From: Pedobacter nyackensis
Lineage (GTDB): Bacteria > Bacteroidota > Bacteroidia > Sphingobacteriales > Sphingobacteriaceae
Length of the DNA stretch: 64,000 bases
Direction: 5' to 3'
Assembly: GCF_900176505.1 (NCBI RefSeq)
Contig: NZ_FWYB01000001.1
Coordinates: forward strand, 766,933 to 830,932
Made by a program: the position numbers and the translations under genes
Notes under the pieces: model-generated
Databases searched by the model: none
Seen by the model: only the letters and a program-made list of their open reading frames with translations
Told to the model about the DNA's origin: nothing
Part shown: piece after piece, positions 9,725 to 19,363 of the stretch
How positions within the stretch are numbered: the first letter of the stretch is position 1
Layout of the letters: every line of letters begins with the position of its first letter

Positions 9725-9786
9725 ATGTTTAATTCAGAAAATTAAAATGATTTATTGAAATCGGAATAACTGATTAATATTTTAGA

Positions 9787-11598
9787 CTATTTGTCTATCC
9801 TTTTTCCATTGAATTTCCATGTATCAAAAGCTAATTCTAGTAAAATCGTTTGTCTAGAACTAATAGTATCATGATTCCATTCCATGAAATTATGATTGTG
9901 TTCTATTTTAAACCGGTTAAGTGCCGTGTTCTGGCCAATAGTAAAACTGTTATTCATGAGATTAGTGGATGTTACATTTGATTTAGCATATTCGGTTTGC
10001 TTTTTTTCAAACCAATCACCCTTCATGTCATTAAAGTTATTAACAGCTTGGTTAATAGTGCTCTCCAGGAGTATCACATTGCCTAATTTATAAACTGAAT
10101 TATAATATGAATCATGATCTAAGTAATCATCAGGTAAAATCCCATCTTTTGGGGTTTGTGGTAAAACATGTTCGATTTGTAAATCATTATAAAAGTTTTG
10201 TCCCTTAGTAGGCATTCCAGACTTATATAGAACTGTATTTTCAATTTTCCCCAAAATATACCTTTGTCTGTATAGAGGATTAAATGCATAGTGTCTGATG
10301 TTTAAAAAGGCGGATTTAAATTCACCTATTTTATTTTTGATGTAAGGAACCATAGTGTTTTCAATAACGTTCTGAACTCCGGAAATAGATTTTTCTTGTC
10401 TAATTTTTCGAGCCCATTGAGCAAATAACCCTTCATTGCTTTTAGCCTCAATGCCTAAAACATTACTATAAAAGAAGAAGCTTTCGATCTGTTCTGCTAA
10501 ATATTCAATTTCGGATACTCCAAATGTGATATCCAATGCTAATAGCATAATAAGATGCTGTCTGGATTTATATTTGTTAACAAATCCAATGCTTGTAACT
10601 TTTGGGTAACTTCCCCCATCACTCACCAACTCGGTTGCTATGACCAAATCAGAGTAGCGTTTAGAGATTTTATTAAGTTCTTTAGCGAATGAAAGTGGAT
10701 CCTTTTCATAATTTGTAGAATCTTTACCTTCCTTAGAGATAAACCATTTGTATATATCATCTTCTCTAATGACGCTGTCATTATATCGCGACATTATAAA
10801 GTATCTTAAGAAACGCAATGGACTATTATCCTCATTACAATTTTGAAGATTCATTGTAATTCCTTTCCACGTATCCTTTATTTTTTGAAAATCAGTTTCA
10901 CTCGCTTTACTAAATAATAGATTCTTAACCAGGTCCATTGCATTAAGACCTGATCCGCGTTGGTTGATTGTTTCGAATATTTTTAAGGCACTGCTTAAAT
11001 TTTCGGATTCAATTAGTACCAATTCAATTTTGGTAAGGAAGTACTGTGCAAAATTGATAAAACTTTGCATTCCATTATTTAGGTAAATTTCGAAATGGTC
11101 TTTTAGCCTTTGATAAGCAAACTGCATTTTTTTTATTGAGGATGTCATCTCATCCTCGTACTTCCCATCCTGAATTAATTTAGTTAAGAAATCTTTGCTT
11201 TCTTCATATTGTAATTCAAGTCGGAGTTTGGATTCGTTTGTACTGATGTCAAAATCTGAGAGTAACTCTTCAATTGTTTGAAGATATTTCTTTTCAACCG
11301 GTCCTAATTCTAAGGGTTTGAGTAAATCTCTAAAAGCACATAGGGATAAAATTATGGTAGTTAATCTTTGTTGCCCATCAATGACGTCAAATTTTCCTTT
11401 GTTTGCTACTATAATTATAGATCCAATAAAATAGCTTTTTTGATCTTTACTATTCGGCTCAAATTCATTGTCAATATCAATTATGAACTGTTCAACCTGG
11501 TCATCTGGCTTCCAAACATATTCCCGTTGGTAATCAGGAACCAGGAAAAAATAGTCTTTTAGTTTCGTTATGCTTTTTACCTCTGCTTTAATATCCAT
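9787..11598 (-). CDS. GmrSD-type (DUF262/DUF1524) restriction enzyme
   Basis: A 603-residue protein of the GmrSD family of modification-dependent (type IV) restriction enzymes. The N-terminal DUF262 domain has PDYQREYVW (residues 21-29) and VIDGQQRLTT (D74-R78), the NTP-binding box. The C-terminal DUF1524 domain has the His-Asn nuclease signature: QIEHVLPQ, then LGNVILLE...N...N, then a K...Y..S..T end. Both GmrS and GmrD parts are fused in one chain, as in many single-gene homologues. It probably cuts phage DNA that carries modified bases. Its length is normal and no key residue is missing. Confidence 0.88.
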   Translation of the reverse strand: MDIKAEVKSITKLKDYFFLVPDYQREYVWKPDDQVEQFIIDIDNEFEPNSKDQKSYFIGSIIIVANKGKFDVIDGQQRLTTIILSLCAFRDLLKPLELGPVEKKYLQTIEELLSDFDISTNESKLRLELQYEESKDFLTKLIQDGKYEDEMTSSIKKMQFAYQRLKDHFEIYLNNGMQSFINFAQYFLTKIELVLIESENLSSALKIFETINQRGSGLNAMDLVKNLLFSKASETDFQKIKDTWKGITMNLQNCNEDNSPLRFLRYFIMSRYNDSVIREDDIYKWFISKEGKDSTNYEKDPLSFAKELNKISKRYSDLVIATELVSDGGSYPKVTSIGFVNKYKSRQHLIMLLALDITFGVSEIEYLAEQIESFFFYSNVLGIEAKSNEGLFAQWARKIRQEKSISGVQNVIENTMVPYIKNKIGEFKSAFLNIRHYAFNPLYRQRYILGKIENTVLYKSGMPTKGQNFYNDLQIEHVLPQTPKDGILPDDYLDHDSYYNSVYKLGNVILLESTINQAVNNFNDMKGDWFEKKQTEYAKSNVTSTNLMNNSFTIGQNTALNRFKIEHNHNFMEWNHDTISSRQTILLELAFDTWKFNGKRIDK

Positions 11599-12024
11599 AA
11601 TTAATTAGGGTGACGTTTGTAAAATATTTTGAGTTTTATTCGTGAGTAATCAGAACATATTTTAAATAAGGACTGGGAAAATAATTTAATGTAAGCTTCC
11701 CATGCTTCATATAAATCGCTATCTGATTTTAGTGTTTAGGATTTTCTAAAGAAATCGGATTTATATTTGAATTGAGTAATAAAATGCTGAAAATCAGTGT
11801 GATTTGGGGAGGTTTTTTCATGATTGAGCAGCGTTTATTAGGTTATCTCAAAGTTTGAAATATTATTCGAGATAAGCAAGTTTTAACTTGGAATGATAGT
11901 GATGATTTCAAAATGTATGTTTGATATAAAATAAATATGGCTGGATTCAATATATGTTGCTGCACTCAAGAATATTGACCACTTGGATAACTCGATATCC
12001 AACAAGTGTTGAATGAGGGCAGTT
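11599..12024. repeat. intergenic region with dispersed repeat copy 1
   Basis: No gene is visible in this 426-bp AT-rich gap. Bases about 11818-11915 hold a dispersed intergenic repeat: it begins CATGATTGAG and contains TATTCGAGATAAGCAAG and GATGATTTCAAA. Related copies are at 60806-60903 and, split, at 31196-31212 plus 31304-31360. The repeat is not flanked by an obvious transposase. Being found at three accessory spots suggests an old mobile or recombination-prone element, or a shared untranslated region. Confidence 0.5.
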
Positions 12025-13548
12025 TTACAGTAATTCGTAATTTTTTTCTAAAAAATCTTTAAGTTGGCTATAGGGAATTACTACTTTTTTTGAATCAAAA
12101 ATGGGAATATAGATATTGGTAATATGCACATTGATTATCTCAATATCCCGCATTAGATCACAGCCTTTAAGCCAACGTCTTTTTTTTTCCAACTTTTTAT
12201 GAAACCCATCAGTATCTCTATCATCAAATTTCGCTGTCAAATTCCTAAGTACATTAGCCGACTTTGGGAAATGTATCAGCTTGCAATCTATAAGTAATGC
12301 TTGCTTTTTATTACTATCTAAAGCTAAAATATCTATTTGTCCAGGCATTTTTTCCTTATTTTCAAACAGTATGTCTTCAATGTTGTTTTTCCAGACACCT
12401 TTTTCACTTACTTCTCCACTCGAAAAGCCATACTTACTAAGTAGTTCTAGTACCTGAGTTTCGAACGGCTTGGTAAAATGTTTTTCATATAGTGCATCAT
12501 TTTTATGGATGTAGCTTTCTAGACAATAATTTATTGCATCCATTAAAAGGAAAACTGATGTGGCGAACAAGTTGTCTACATCCCTTATCCGGATGCAAGG
12601 GCGCTCAACAATCAGCCGCTGAAGAATATCATGTTCTTTCATGATTGCCTCTCTGTGCCAATCTTTTCTCCAGAAACAGTTATAAATTGCTTCTTGAATC
12701 TCAGTCGCGGGAATGCGCGAGTGTGTAATCATTCCGGACTTTGGAATAAGGCACAAACCTTCATGATCCTGAGAAAAGAGGTTATTTCTTTGTATCGAAA
12801 TAAGGAGAATCCTCCTCAAAGCCCAAAGTTTAAGCCAAAAGGATGTTTGACTTGGAGGTATGTCCGCCAAAAAGGAATCCTTAAATGCCTCTTTTGGCTT
12901 AATTATGCCCATCACAATTTCTTCTAGCACATCATCGATTTGATCATTCTCCCATATGTATTTCTTTGCATCATTCAGAACTTTATACTCATGTCTACCC
13001 TGTAGGGAAAAATGTGTACTCAGTTTCCAGAAAATTTCTGAATCAATTACTCCGGTGTTTGAGATAGAGACTTGCACCAAATCCTGTTGCTCCCACATTT
13101 TAATGATCTGTTCGAGAGTGATATAAAGTATGGATTTTGAGACTATCCTTTTTAAGGAGGTATAGGATCTAGAGTCTTTTCCCTGATTATTATAGCTTCC
13201 GGCCCAGATGAAATTGAGTGTATTTTTCAGTGCAAGACCAAGAAGTGTTGAACTAGTTTTTTCTTTTCCCTCGTAGTACCTCGATATAGTATCAATCAAT
13301 ATCGGTGAAAAATACAAGTAATCCATTGAGAGGCACTCTTCATACAGTGACTTTCTAAACCGTGTTCGGAAGGACTTTATTGATATCACATCTTTAAAAT
13401 AAAGCGCTTCTCCATACCCGAGGTTGGTGAACACCTCTTCCATGCCTGCATATTCATCGATAAAGTCTTTCAGTATCAGTGCTGAAGTCTCGTGTGCCTT
13501 TCTATATACCCTAAGTAGTTCGTAGTTGTTCTGTTTTTTTTGTGTCAT
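12025..13548 (-). CDS. PD-(D/E)xK nuclease-like protein
   Basis: A 507-residue protein. The last 110 residues contain GQIDILALDSNKK and then LLIDCKL. The catalytic pair would be D406 and D421-x-K423, the pattern of PD-(D/E)xK restriction-like nucleases. The first 380 residues are helical and unrecognised. It lies at the end of the defence-like stretch and points the same way as the GmrSD and AbiV-like genes, 426 bp from the former. It could be a standalone restriction or abortive nuclease. The fold call rests on the motif and context; the substrate is unknown. Confidence 0.6.
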   Translation of the reverse strand: MTQKKQNNYELLRVYRKAHETSALILKDFIDEYAGMEEVFTNLGYGEALYFKDVISIKSFRTRFRKSLYEECLSMDYLYFSPILIDTISRYYEGKEKTSSTLLGLALKNTLNFIWAGSYNNQGKDSRSYTSLKRIVSKSILYITLEQIIKMWEQQDLVQVSISNTGVIDSEIFWKLSTHFSLQGRHEYKVLNDAKKYIWENDQIDDVLEEIVMGIIKPKEAFKDSFLADIPPSQTSFWLKLWALRRILLISIQRNNLFSQDHEGLCLIPKSGMITHSRIPATEIQEAIYNCFWRKDWHREAIMKEHDILQRLIVERPCIRIRDVDNLFATSVFLLMDAINYCLESYIHKNDALYEKHFTKPFETQVLELLSKYGFSSGEVSEKGVWKNNIEDILFENKEKMPGQIDILALDSNKKQALLIDCKLIHFPKSANVLRNLTAKFDDRDTDGFHKKLEKKRRWLKGCDLMRDIEIINVHITNIYIPIFDSKKVVIPYSQLKDFLEKNYELL

Positions 13549-13652
13549 CCTAGTCTTATGCTTAGCAACAAATAAGTCTTCTTTATCGCATTGTTTTTTC
13601 CGTCTACATTTAGTTTTGTTTAAGACGTTAAATTTAAGATTTCAAGGAATTA

Positions 13653-14213
13653 CTAGTTAATAGCTTTGCCATTAAAGTCTACTTTGTATTTTACATTGCA
13701 AAAGTCGGTCAGAGCTATGTGGTCTGTATTTAATTTAAATGCTTCATCACCATCAAATGATACGAAAATATCAGAACCGCCAAATTGCCATTTAATAAGA
13801 CCGTCTTTGCTGATACGGGTGACCAAAATCTCTCCGTGAATTATAAAATCATCTTGAAGTTTGTGAATTTGAAAACACGTAGCCTGATCAGCTTGAATGC
13901 TCCATATTAAGTCAAGGCTAGGGAGCTTTAAGCAGAAAACTGTATCAGCACAACAGATTAATAATTGATCACTATCTATCAGAGATGAGTTTGATGAAAT
14001 ACCTGTACCTCCTCCGGTGCCAAGAATAATGCAGTCGTTTATTTCTTCTTCATTACAATATATTTTTACACCGTGTTTTGATGATGGCTGATAATGTTCT
14101 TCGCAATTGGAATAAATCTTTGAATAATTGGATTTATTGTCTGATGATCCATATTCATAAGTTGGATCATTGAATATTTGAATAACCAGATTTTTATAAA
14201 AGTGCGTGTTCAT
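13653..14213 (-). CDS. hypothetical protein, possible immunity protein
   Basis: A 186-residue soluble protein of alternating short strands: a Gly-rich turn ILGTGGGTGISS, then repeated beta elements (DLIWSIQADQ, GLIKWQFGG, FVSFDGDEAF) that look like a partial beta-propeller or PQQ-like sheet. No family was recognised. Such single small proteins in arrays are often immunity proteins to secreted toxins, but that is only context. It lies 54 bp downstream of the 14268 membrane-protein gene on the same strand and may be cotranscribed with it. Confidence 0.55.
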   Translation of the reverse strand: MNTHFYKNLVIQIFNDPTYEYGSSDNKSNYSKIYSNCEEHYQPSSKHGVKIYCNEEEINDCIILGTGGGTGISSNSSLIDSDQLLICCADTVFCLKLPSLDLIWSIQADQATCFQIHKLQDDFIIHGEILVTRISKDGLIKWQFGGSDIFVSFDGDEAFKLNTDHIALTDFCNVKYKVDFNGKAIN

Positions 14214-14267
14214 TGAAATAGATGCTAAACTAAACTCAAAAATATCAGTATTAGGTGGTGGAGGTAA

Positions 14268-14741
14268 TTATTGGTCTTTATCTTTTTTGATGCTTTTTAG
14301 TACTCTCAATTGTGAAAGTTTAAGCTCTAGTTTCAGAAGCGAGAAAAATAGAATTGCCAAAACAAGAATAAAAATTGTGGCTTCTGCATCGGTTTTACCA
14401 TTTAATAAACCTAAGATCACAGTGAAGATGCAAAAGGATATGAAAAGACATACCGCAAAAGGTATTGCACTTAATCTTATTTTGTAAGCTGTTGCCATTT
14501 GGTCTTTAGGAAGGCTTATAATTAGCTTTGGCAGCATAAATTCAAATGATGTTTTGATGCGTGTAAATTTTAAAGAAGTTTTATCTTCAAGCCCGAAAAA
14601 GATCTTGTCTGTTCCAACGTTCATCGTCGAACTTTTAAAATCTAAAGAAGACGTTTTCTTAAGTGCGTATTTTCTTAAAGCCTTTTCAACTTCAGGTTGT
14701 TTAACATCACCAGGAAAGGGTACCGTTTTGAAATAGAGCAT
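14268..14741 (-). CDS. two-TM hypothetical protein, paralogue of 24581 gene
   Basis: A 157-residue protein starting MLYFKTV. It has a soluble N-terminal half with TRIKTSFEFMLPKLIISLPKD and two hydrophobic helices at about 93-115 and 122-142. A paralogue with the same layout (MLYFKKV, TRIRTSFEKLLPKLIIS) is at 24581-25051, so the family has at least two members within this array. No known function. A small membrane protein of this type could protect against a membrane-active toxin. That role is a guess from the neighbourhood. Confidence 0.6.
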   Translation of the reverse strand: MLYFKTVPFPGDVKQPEVEKALRKYALKKTSSLDFKSSTMNVGTDKIFFGLEDKTSLKFTRIKTSFEFMLPKLIISLPKDQMATAYKIRLSAIPFAVCLFISFCIFTVILGLLNGKTDAEATIFILVLAILFFSLLKLELKLSQLRVLKSIKKDKDQ

Positions 14742-14890
14742 TTGAATTTACGTTTGATTGGAAAGGTGAAATTAATTGTAATTTTAGAATATACGGCACA
14801 TTAATGAAAAATACTCACTGTGGATATAGCGGATATTGACCGATACTTTCACTTATAATGGAAAGTTTGAAACTGGTTTGCTATAATTTG

Positions 14891-14920
14891 TTTAAACCCC
14901 TCGAATTCGAGAGGTTTAAA
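14891..14920. promoter_or_regulatory. 30-bp near-perfect palindrome between divergent genes
   Basis: Two 15-base arms (TTTAAACCCCTCGAA and TTCGAGAGGTTTAAA) form a palindrome with a single mismatched pair and no loop. It lies between the diverging genes at 14741 and 15036, so it is not placed as a terminator. It could be an operator for a dimeric regulator or a cruciform-forming repeat. The rest of the 294-bp gap shows nothing else. Confidence 0.45.
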
Positions 14921-15035
14921 AATAAGTCGGGAAATAATTATTTTTTTCAAGTATAGGCCACCAAAACTTGTAAACATTTCTTGGATATCAGATAGAAAGA
15001 GATAAATTTATAATTAGAAATTTACACCATTCCGA

Positions 15036-15728
15036 ATGACAGAAACGCTCTCCGCCTATTGGCAATACCTAAAAAGACCGCATCTCATAAAATTAGTTAC
15101 TGATAGGACGATGCTATGGAAGGATATTTTGGGACTCTCAATCCTAAACTTTGTTTTTGCTGGGATGGTGTGCTTGGTTTACTGGCTTTTGCTGAAATTT
15201 AATCTGATTATTAAATATGAAGAGTATGATCTTTTTCAATGGGGGTTACTGATAGCGATGGTATTAGGGGTTATCGTCGCCCCAATATTGGAAGAGTTTG
15301 TTTTCAGATGGCACCTCAGGAAACCGAAACTTAGCGTTTGGTTTGTATTGATATCCCTGGCATTGCTAATTAGCTCCTTTACAAGTAATGAATACATTAA
15401 GTTTTTTATCTTCATTTCTCTTTTGGTTATGGGACTTAGTGTTTTTCCTGTGATCGAAAAATTAAGCCGTGAGAAGGTTGTTAAACTTTTTCGGGGATAT
15501 TATGTCTTCTTATTTTATTATACGGCGGTTATTTTTGGCTATATCCACATTATAAACATCAAAGGACTTACGGTAGCGGATCTGTCATTTATAATTTACA
15601 TTAGCTCACAATTATTTGGGGGGCTAACTATGGGGTATATACGTGTAAAATATGGACTAGTGTATAGTATGGTATTGCATGGTTGTTTCAACGCTGTCGC
15701 AATCCCTATTGCCTGGACATTGATTTAG
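15036..15728 (+). CDS. CPBP-family intramembrane metalloprotease
   Basis: A 230-residue protein with about six to seven hydrophobic segments. It contains the glutamic protease/CAAX-prenyl (CPBP, Abi) motifs: EEFVFR (E86, E87, R91), a His in FGYIHI near residue 171, and LHGCFNA near residue 218 matching HxxxN/A. In bacteria this family includes bacteriocin-immunity proteins such as those of the Pln/Skk type, and processing proteases. It begins the plus-strand run in the array. The family is secure; the role as an immunity protein is plausible but not shown. Confidence 0.82.
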   Translation: MTETLSAYWQYLKRPHLIKLVTDRTMLWKDILGLSILNFVFAGMVCLVYWLLLKFNLIIKYEEYDLFQWGLLIAMVLGVIVAPILEEFVFRWHLRKPKLSVWFVLISLALLISSFTSNEYIKFFIFISLLVMGLSVFPVIEKLSREKVVKLFRGYYVFLFYYTAVIFGYIHIINIKGLTVADLSFIIYISSQLFGGLTMGYIRVKYGLVYSMVLHGCFNAVAIPIAWTLI

Positions 15729-15828
15729 GTTTATCTAAGTAATTAACTCATGAGATAGATATTTTGAAAAGATTTTTAAATAGTGATCAAGAAACATTTA
15801 TAACGCCACTCAATACGCTTGTTGAAAT

Positions 15829-16812
15829 ATGAAAAGAAAGTTAGCTGATTTCAATATAGTATTCATTGTTTTCGTCCTCTCTATAGCCTCATTTATAGTA
15901 TATGTTTGTTATAGGGCTTCTGTAAGTCCAAATAAAATATTTTCATTAAATATTTTAACATTAATGGCAGGACTACTATTTGAAAGTTTCAGATTATCTC
16001 GAAAATTGAGTTATGTTTTATATGCTTTAGCTGCTAGTTTTACTTTCAGTCTATTACTTTTTGTTCCAGGGAAAACTGAGCGTAATTATATATTTGAAGA
16101 GCACTTGGCCATTTGGCCTTATGGTTTACTTATAATATTCGCTCTTACCTCTGCTATTATTTATGATAAAAAAGCAATTGCAAGATTAACGGAAGGGATT
16201 ACCTTGATCCAATCCATTGCTATTATCTATTGGGTTATTGACTATGGGTATTTAAATATTGACAACTTATTTATGTACATCTTACTAGGCATAGGCTTGT
16301 TGTTTTGTTTGTTTTCTTTTATGAATGCATTGACTTATATTAAATTGTCAAGATCTACCAGATTATGGCTAAGCATCTGGAGTTCGATAATTATGTTGCT
16401 TTTTTCAATAGATAATATTATCAGGACTTTCAGCAATGGTGATATTGAAAACACTTGGGCAGTTTCTGATTCACTTTTCTATGGCTTACAGTATTTTCTT
16501 TTGGGTGTTTCGGGAATGTATATTGTTAAGAATATATTGATGTTAATTGGTTTTCTGCCGGGTAGAGGTACTTTCTTTAATGCCCAATATTTCAGAGAAT
16601 TACATGAACTCAAAAATGAGCATGTCGAAAGATATTCTGAAGATCAAATTTACATTGGCCATGTGGTCTTTTGTATCCTGATTACCGCTGGTCTGTTTTT
16701 TGCAAATTACACCTACAGATTTGTACCAGCCAATATTGCCATTTGGATTGGCTTTGTTCTGTTTCCTGGTATACTTATGCTTGCCAATTTTAAAAGAGGA
16801 AGGCGTTACTGA
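15829..16812 (+). CDS. multi-pass membrane protein, source of dispersed fragments
   Basis: A 327-residue, very hydrophobic protein with about nine or ten membrane helices and a short soluble loop near residue 255. The family was not recognised. Pieces of this gene turn up elsewhere in the window: an internally deleted copy at 26768-26968, a short piece near 30506-30540, and a 22-bp piece at about 43642. The C-terminus ends FKRGRRY, and the copy ends FKKGRSY. This marks it as a member of a recombining family in the array. Confidence 0.6.
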   Translation: MKRKLADFNIVFIVFVLSIASFIVYVCYRASVSPNKIFSLNILTLMAGLLFESFRLSRKLSYVLYALAASFTFSLLLFVPGKTERNYIFEEHLAIWPYGLLIIFALTSAIIYDKKAIARLTEGITLIQSIAIIYWVIDYGYLNIDNLFMYILLGIGLLFCLFSFMNALTYIKLSRSTRLWLSIWSSIIMLLFSIDNIIRTFSNGDIENTWAVSDSLFYGLQYFLLGVSGMYIVKNILMLIGFLPGRGTFFNAQYFRELHELKNEHVERYSEDQIYIGHVVFCILITAGLFFANYTYRFVPANIAIWIGFVLFPGILMLANFKRGRRY

Positions 16813-16838
16813 TTCCACTACAATAATTCAAGGAACAA

Positions 16839-17585
16839 ATGAAGATACAGATTATAAGTGACCTACATCAGGAGTTTGGGATGTCAGACCTAAACTTTGA
16901 AAATGCCGACCTGGTCATTTTAGCCGGGGATACCAACTTGGGGATAAAAGGAATTGAATGGGTTAAAAAATACATTCCAGGTAAACCTGTGATCTACATT
17001 CTCGGGAATCACGAATATTATAAGGGGACATACCCTAACACACTTCATAAGATCATCGAAGCATCAAGGAACTCAAATGTAACTGTTCTTGAAAATGATA
17101 GAATTGAAATCAATGGAATAAGGTTTCATGGCTCAACTTTATGGACAGACTTTTCTTTGTTTGGGAACCCCGTTGAATATGGGATTATCTGCCAGGCTAA
17201 AATGAACGACTATAAACAAATCCGCCGAGATCCTTCTTATTCAAAATTGAGAAGTATAGACACCTATAAGATTCACCAGTTTTCAAAAATGTGGTTGGAG
17301 GAAAGTCTTGAAGAATCCAAAGATTATAAGAATGTGGTTATTACGCATCATGCACCGAGTATAAAATCTGTTCCTGAATTATACGAAAATGATCTAGTAA
17401 CTTCGGCATATGCTTCCAATCTTGAGGATTTAATTTCGAAATATAAGCCGCTGTATTGGATACATGGTCATATTCATACTCCAGCAAGATATAAAATAGA
17501 CCAGACAGAGATTATATGTAATCCACACGGTTATATTGATGAAAAGCACAATGGCTATAATAAGGAGCTAATAATCGAAGTATAA
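16839..17585 (+). CDS. metallophosphoesterase (calcineurin-like)
   Basis: A 248-residue protein with the complete set of calcineurin-type phosphoesterase motifs in order: SDLH (D8, H10), LAGDT (about D31), LGNHEYY (about 59-62), VITHHAP (about 168-171) and WIHGHIHTP (about 209-214). It should bind two metal ions and hydrolyse a phosphoester or phosphodiester, probably in the cytoplasm since no signal peptide is seen. The substrate is unknown. It starts 26 bp after the preceding membrane-protein gene and may share its transcript. Confidence 0.85.
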   Translation: MKIQIISDLHQEFGMSDLNFENADLVILAGDTNLGIKGIEWVKKYIPGKPVIYILGNHEYYKGTYPNTLHKIIEASRNSNVTVLENDRIEINGIRFHGSTLWTDFSLFGNPVEYGIICQAKMNDYKQIRRDPSYSKLRSIDTYKIHQFSKMWLEESLEESKDYKNVVITHHAPSIKSVPELYENDLVTSAYASNLEDLISKYKPLYWIHGHIHTPARYKIDQTEIICNPHGYIDEKHNGYNKELIIEV

Positions 17586-17614
17586 AAAGTAGGTGATATG
17601 ACCTTACTTTCTAA

Positions 17615-17860
17615 TCCCCATTTCTTTGTACGCATCCTGATGACACTGTAAATGACATTGTAAATGGCACTGTAAATAAAGATAGACTAAGCATGATTTT
17701 AGCGGAAATTTTTAAGAATAATCGCTTGTCAATTGAGGATTTAGCAAAGATAATTGGTGTAAGTAGGAGAACTTTAATCCGTGATCTGGATAAATTAAAA
17801 GAACAACGTCGTCTTCTTAGAGTTGGGTCGGATAAAGCAGGAAACTGGGAAATACTCTGA
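17615..17860 (+). pseudogene. HTH tail of an ATP-binding/Fic-type regulator (relic)
   Basis: An 81-codon open frame with no good start codon. It begins with repeats of DTVND/DIVNG/GTVN. A winged helix-turn-helix follows (LSIEDLAKIIGVSRRTLIRD), then a GSDKAGNWEIL end. This arrangement closes many AlbA_2-domain ATP-binding proteins and some Fic proteins. The whole catalytic part is missing, so it is the leftover 3' end of such a gene. It immediately follows the phosphoesterase. Confidence 0.6.
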
Positions 17861-18099
17861 TTAAGTTGGATTTCTGATGTTAGGTATGAATGGAGCATAA
17901 AGCGCTGCGGGCGGCGTGTTGTCATTAATTCACCTTGGAAAAAAGTTGTACTAATGACAACAGAAATTATAAATTTGGGATCTCGTTGGCAGATTGGTTC
18001 GAATCTAGGGAGGGTTACAGTGTAGTTGGAGGAAAGTATAGGGTTAAGATGTATTATCGTAGGCTCTCTCTATTGGGTGTAAAAGCCAAATCGAAGCCA
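17861..18099. other. intergenic region with 10-bp inverted repeat
   Basis: No gene is supported here. Bases 17918-17927 (GTTGTCATTA) and 17952-17961 (TAATGACAAC) are perfect inverted repeats separated by 24 bp, lying between the HTH relic and the convergent 18100 gene. They could be a recombination or protein-binding site, or a weak hairpin. An open frame at 17935-18150 covers this gap but has no protein-like features. Confidence 0.35.
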
Positions 18100-18708
18100 T
18101 TACGCCACCTGTACTATTCTGCAACCTTCACAGTCGGGTGTGGTACTTAAGAAATCGCTTATTGAATTTTTAATGCCTTCAAAGGAATCGCCATAAAAAT
18201 AAAGGCCTGTTTCTGTATTGCCATTCCAGTATCTTACTACATCGCTTTTTATGTTTGCAAGTCTGCGAATTTCTTCTGCTAGTGCTTCAGAGTCTGAGTT
18301 TTTATATACTTCATCAGAAAGGTTGATACCGTCGAGATACAATCCGAGTCCTTCTAGTTTCCCAAAGGGGATTTGCTCTCCCGTGTATTCAACAATCATC
18401 TTCGATCCTTTTGGCGCCCCCAGGTATTCTAATTTATTAATAATTTCATCTATTATATGCTTGGTAGGGTGGTTGAAGAGTCTTATTTCTAAATCGCAAT
18501 AGGCTATATCATTATCTTCCATAAGTTGAGTTCCACCTCCTGTTACTTCGCCATAAGAATTGGATTTTAAAAATTCATCCAAAGGATCTTCGTAAACCTC
18601 ACCTCTGGAAATAGGCATAATTTTATCATTTAGCTGGGCAATAATGTAGATTTCTTTTGATTCTTGCTTTGGACCTTGAAATAGTTTTTTGAATAATTTT
18701 CTGATCAT
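18100..18708 (-). CDS. hypothetical protein, possible immunity protein
   Basis: A 202-residue soluble protein with a basic start (MIRKLFKKLFQ). The body alternates strands and helices, including GEVTGGGTQL, then YCDLEIRLF, and ends DCEGCRIVQVA. I cannot name the family. Its size, solitary nature and place within a run of small unrelated genes resemble orphan immunity genes. It is first-order neighbour to two more minus-strand genes of the same type (18735 and 19364), spaced 26 bp apart, so an operon is likely. Confidence 0.55.
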   Translation of the reverse strand: MIRKLFKKLFQGPKQESKEIYIIAQLNDKIMPISRGEVYEDPLDEFLKSNSYGEVTGGGTQLMEDNDIAYCDLEIRLFNHPTKHIIDEIINKLEYLGAPKGSKMIVEYTGEQIPFGKLEGLGLYLDGINLSDEVYKNSDSEALAEEIRRLANIKSDVVRYWNGNTETGLYFYGDSFEGIKNSISDFLSTTPDCEGCRIVQVA

Positions 18709-18734
18709 GAGGTTTAAGTGGCTGCTATGCTAAA

Positions 18735-19337
18735 TTATTTTTCACTTGTTTTGCGTAGTTCTGTTAATACAGTATTTCCTTCTTCAAATAATTTTAGCCA
18801 GGTGGAGGAATTATTTTCAAAATTTTTCATTTGTTCCTCGCCAGCATAAATCCCATTGTTTGTTAACAGATAAAACTTGACTTCGTTAGTAGATGGTAAA
18901 GGTGTCGTTTCAGTTTTAGTTGTCTTTCCAAGAAAGGTTTGTGCTAAACTTACAAATTGCTTCGCTGCACTATTTACGTTTTGATGTTGCCCGCCACCAA
19001 TAACACCACCTCCTGAACTTAAATACATACTTGCATCTCCTGTTTGATAAGCAACCGTTGAAGCTGTTTCACCATCCATTCCCCAATCCATGATAATTCC
19101 ATAAACGATCGTTTTATCTGTAGGTAATGAAAGTCCAAGTTGTTTTGGTGTTGCTGTAAACGCCATATTTCTAAGTCCTTCAAAAGTGTTTTCTTTTGTT
19201 TGATGAACTTCTGGTTTGCTGGGGCTTTGGTCGGTTGTTAATTGCTTGTCATTAGCCGATGATTTGTTTCTACAACTTGCAATATTGAACAAAAGCCCAC
19301 TGGCTAAAATCATTCCTATAATGTATGTTATTTTCAT
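18735..19337 (-). CDS. lipoprotein of unknown function
   Basis: About 200 residues from the chosen start MKITYIIGM; a start eight codons earlier is possible but puts extra charged residues before the signal. The lipobox is FNIASC, followed by a Ser/Asn/Lys-rich linker. The mature part has a Gly-rich stretch (SSGGGVIGGG) and no recognised domain. It probably sits in the outer or inner membrane facing the periplasm. It follows the 19364 gene by 26 bp on the same strand. Confidence 0.6.
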   Translation of the reverse strand: MKITYIIGMILASGLLFNIASCRNKSSANDKQLTTDQSPSKPEVHQTKENTFEGLRNMAFTATPKQLGLSLPTDKTIVYGIIMDWGMDGETASTVAYQTGDASMYLSSGGGVIGGGQHQNVNSAAKQFVSLAQTFLGKTTKTETTPLPSTNEVKFYLLTNNGIYAGEEQMKNFENNSSTWLKLFEEGNTVLTELRKTSEK

Positions 19338-19363
19338 ATGGTTGGTGTAGTGTGGTCGCAATG

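Noticed and set aside
12631..12927. Plus-strand open frame of 98 codons within the nuclease-like gene.
   Set aside because: It lies fully opposite a well supported gene and has no coding pattern of its own; the same holds for other frames opposite to or inside real genes.
17935..18150. A 71-codon plus-strand open frame.
   Set aside because: No protein-like pattern, and it overlaps the end of the better supported 18100 gene.
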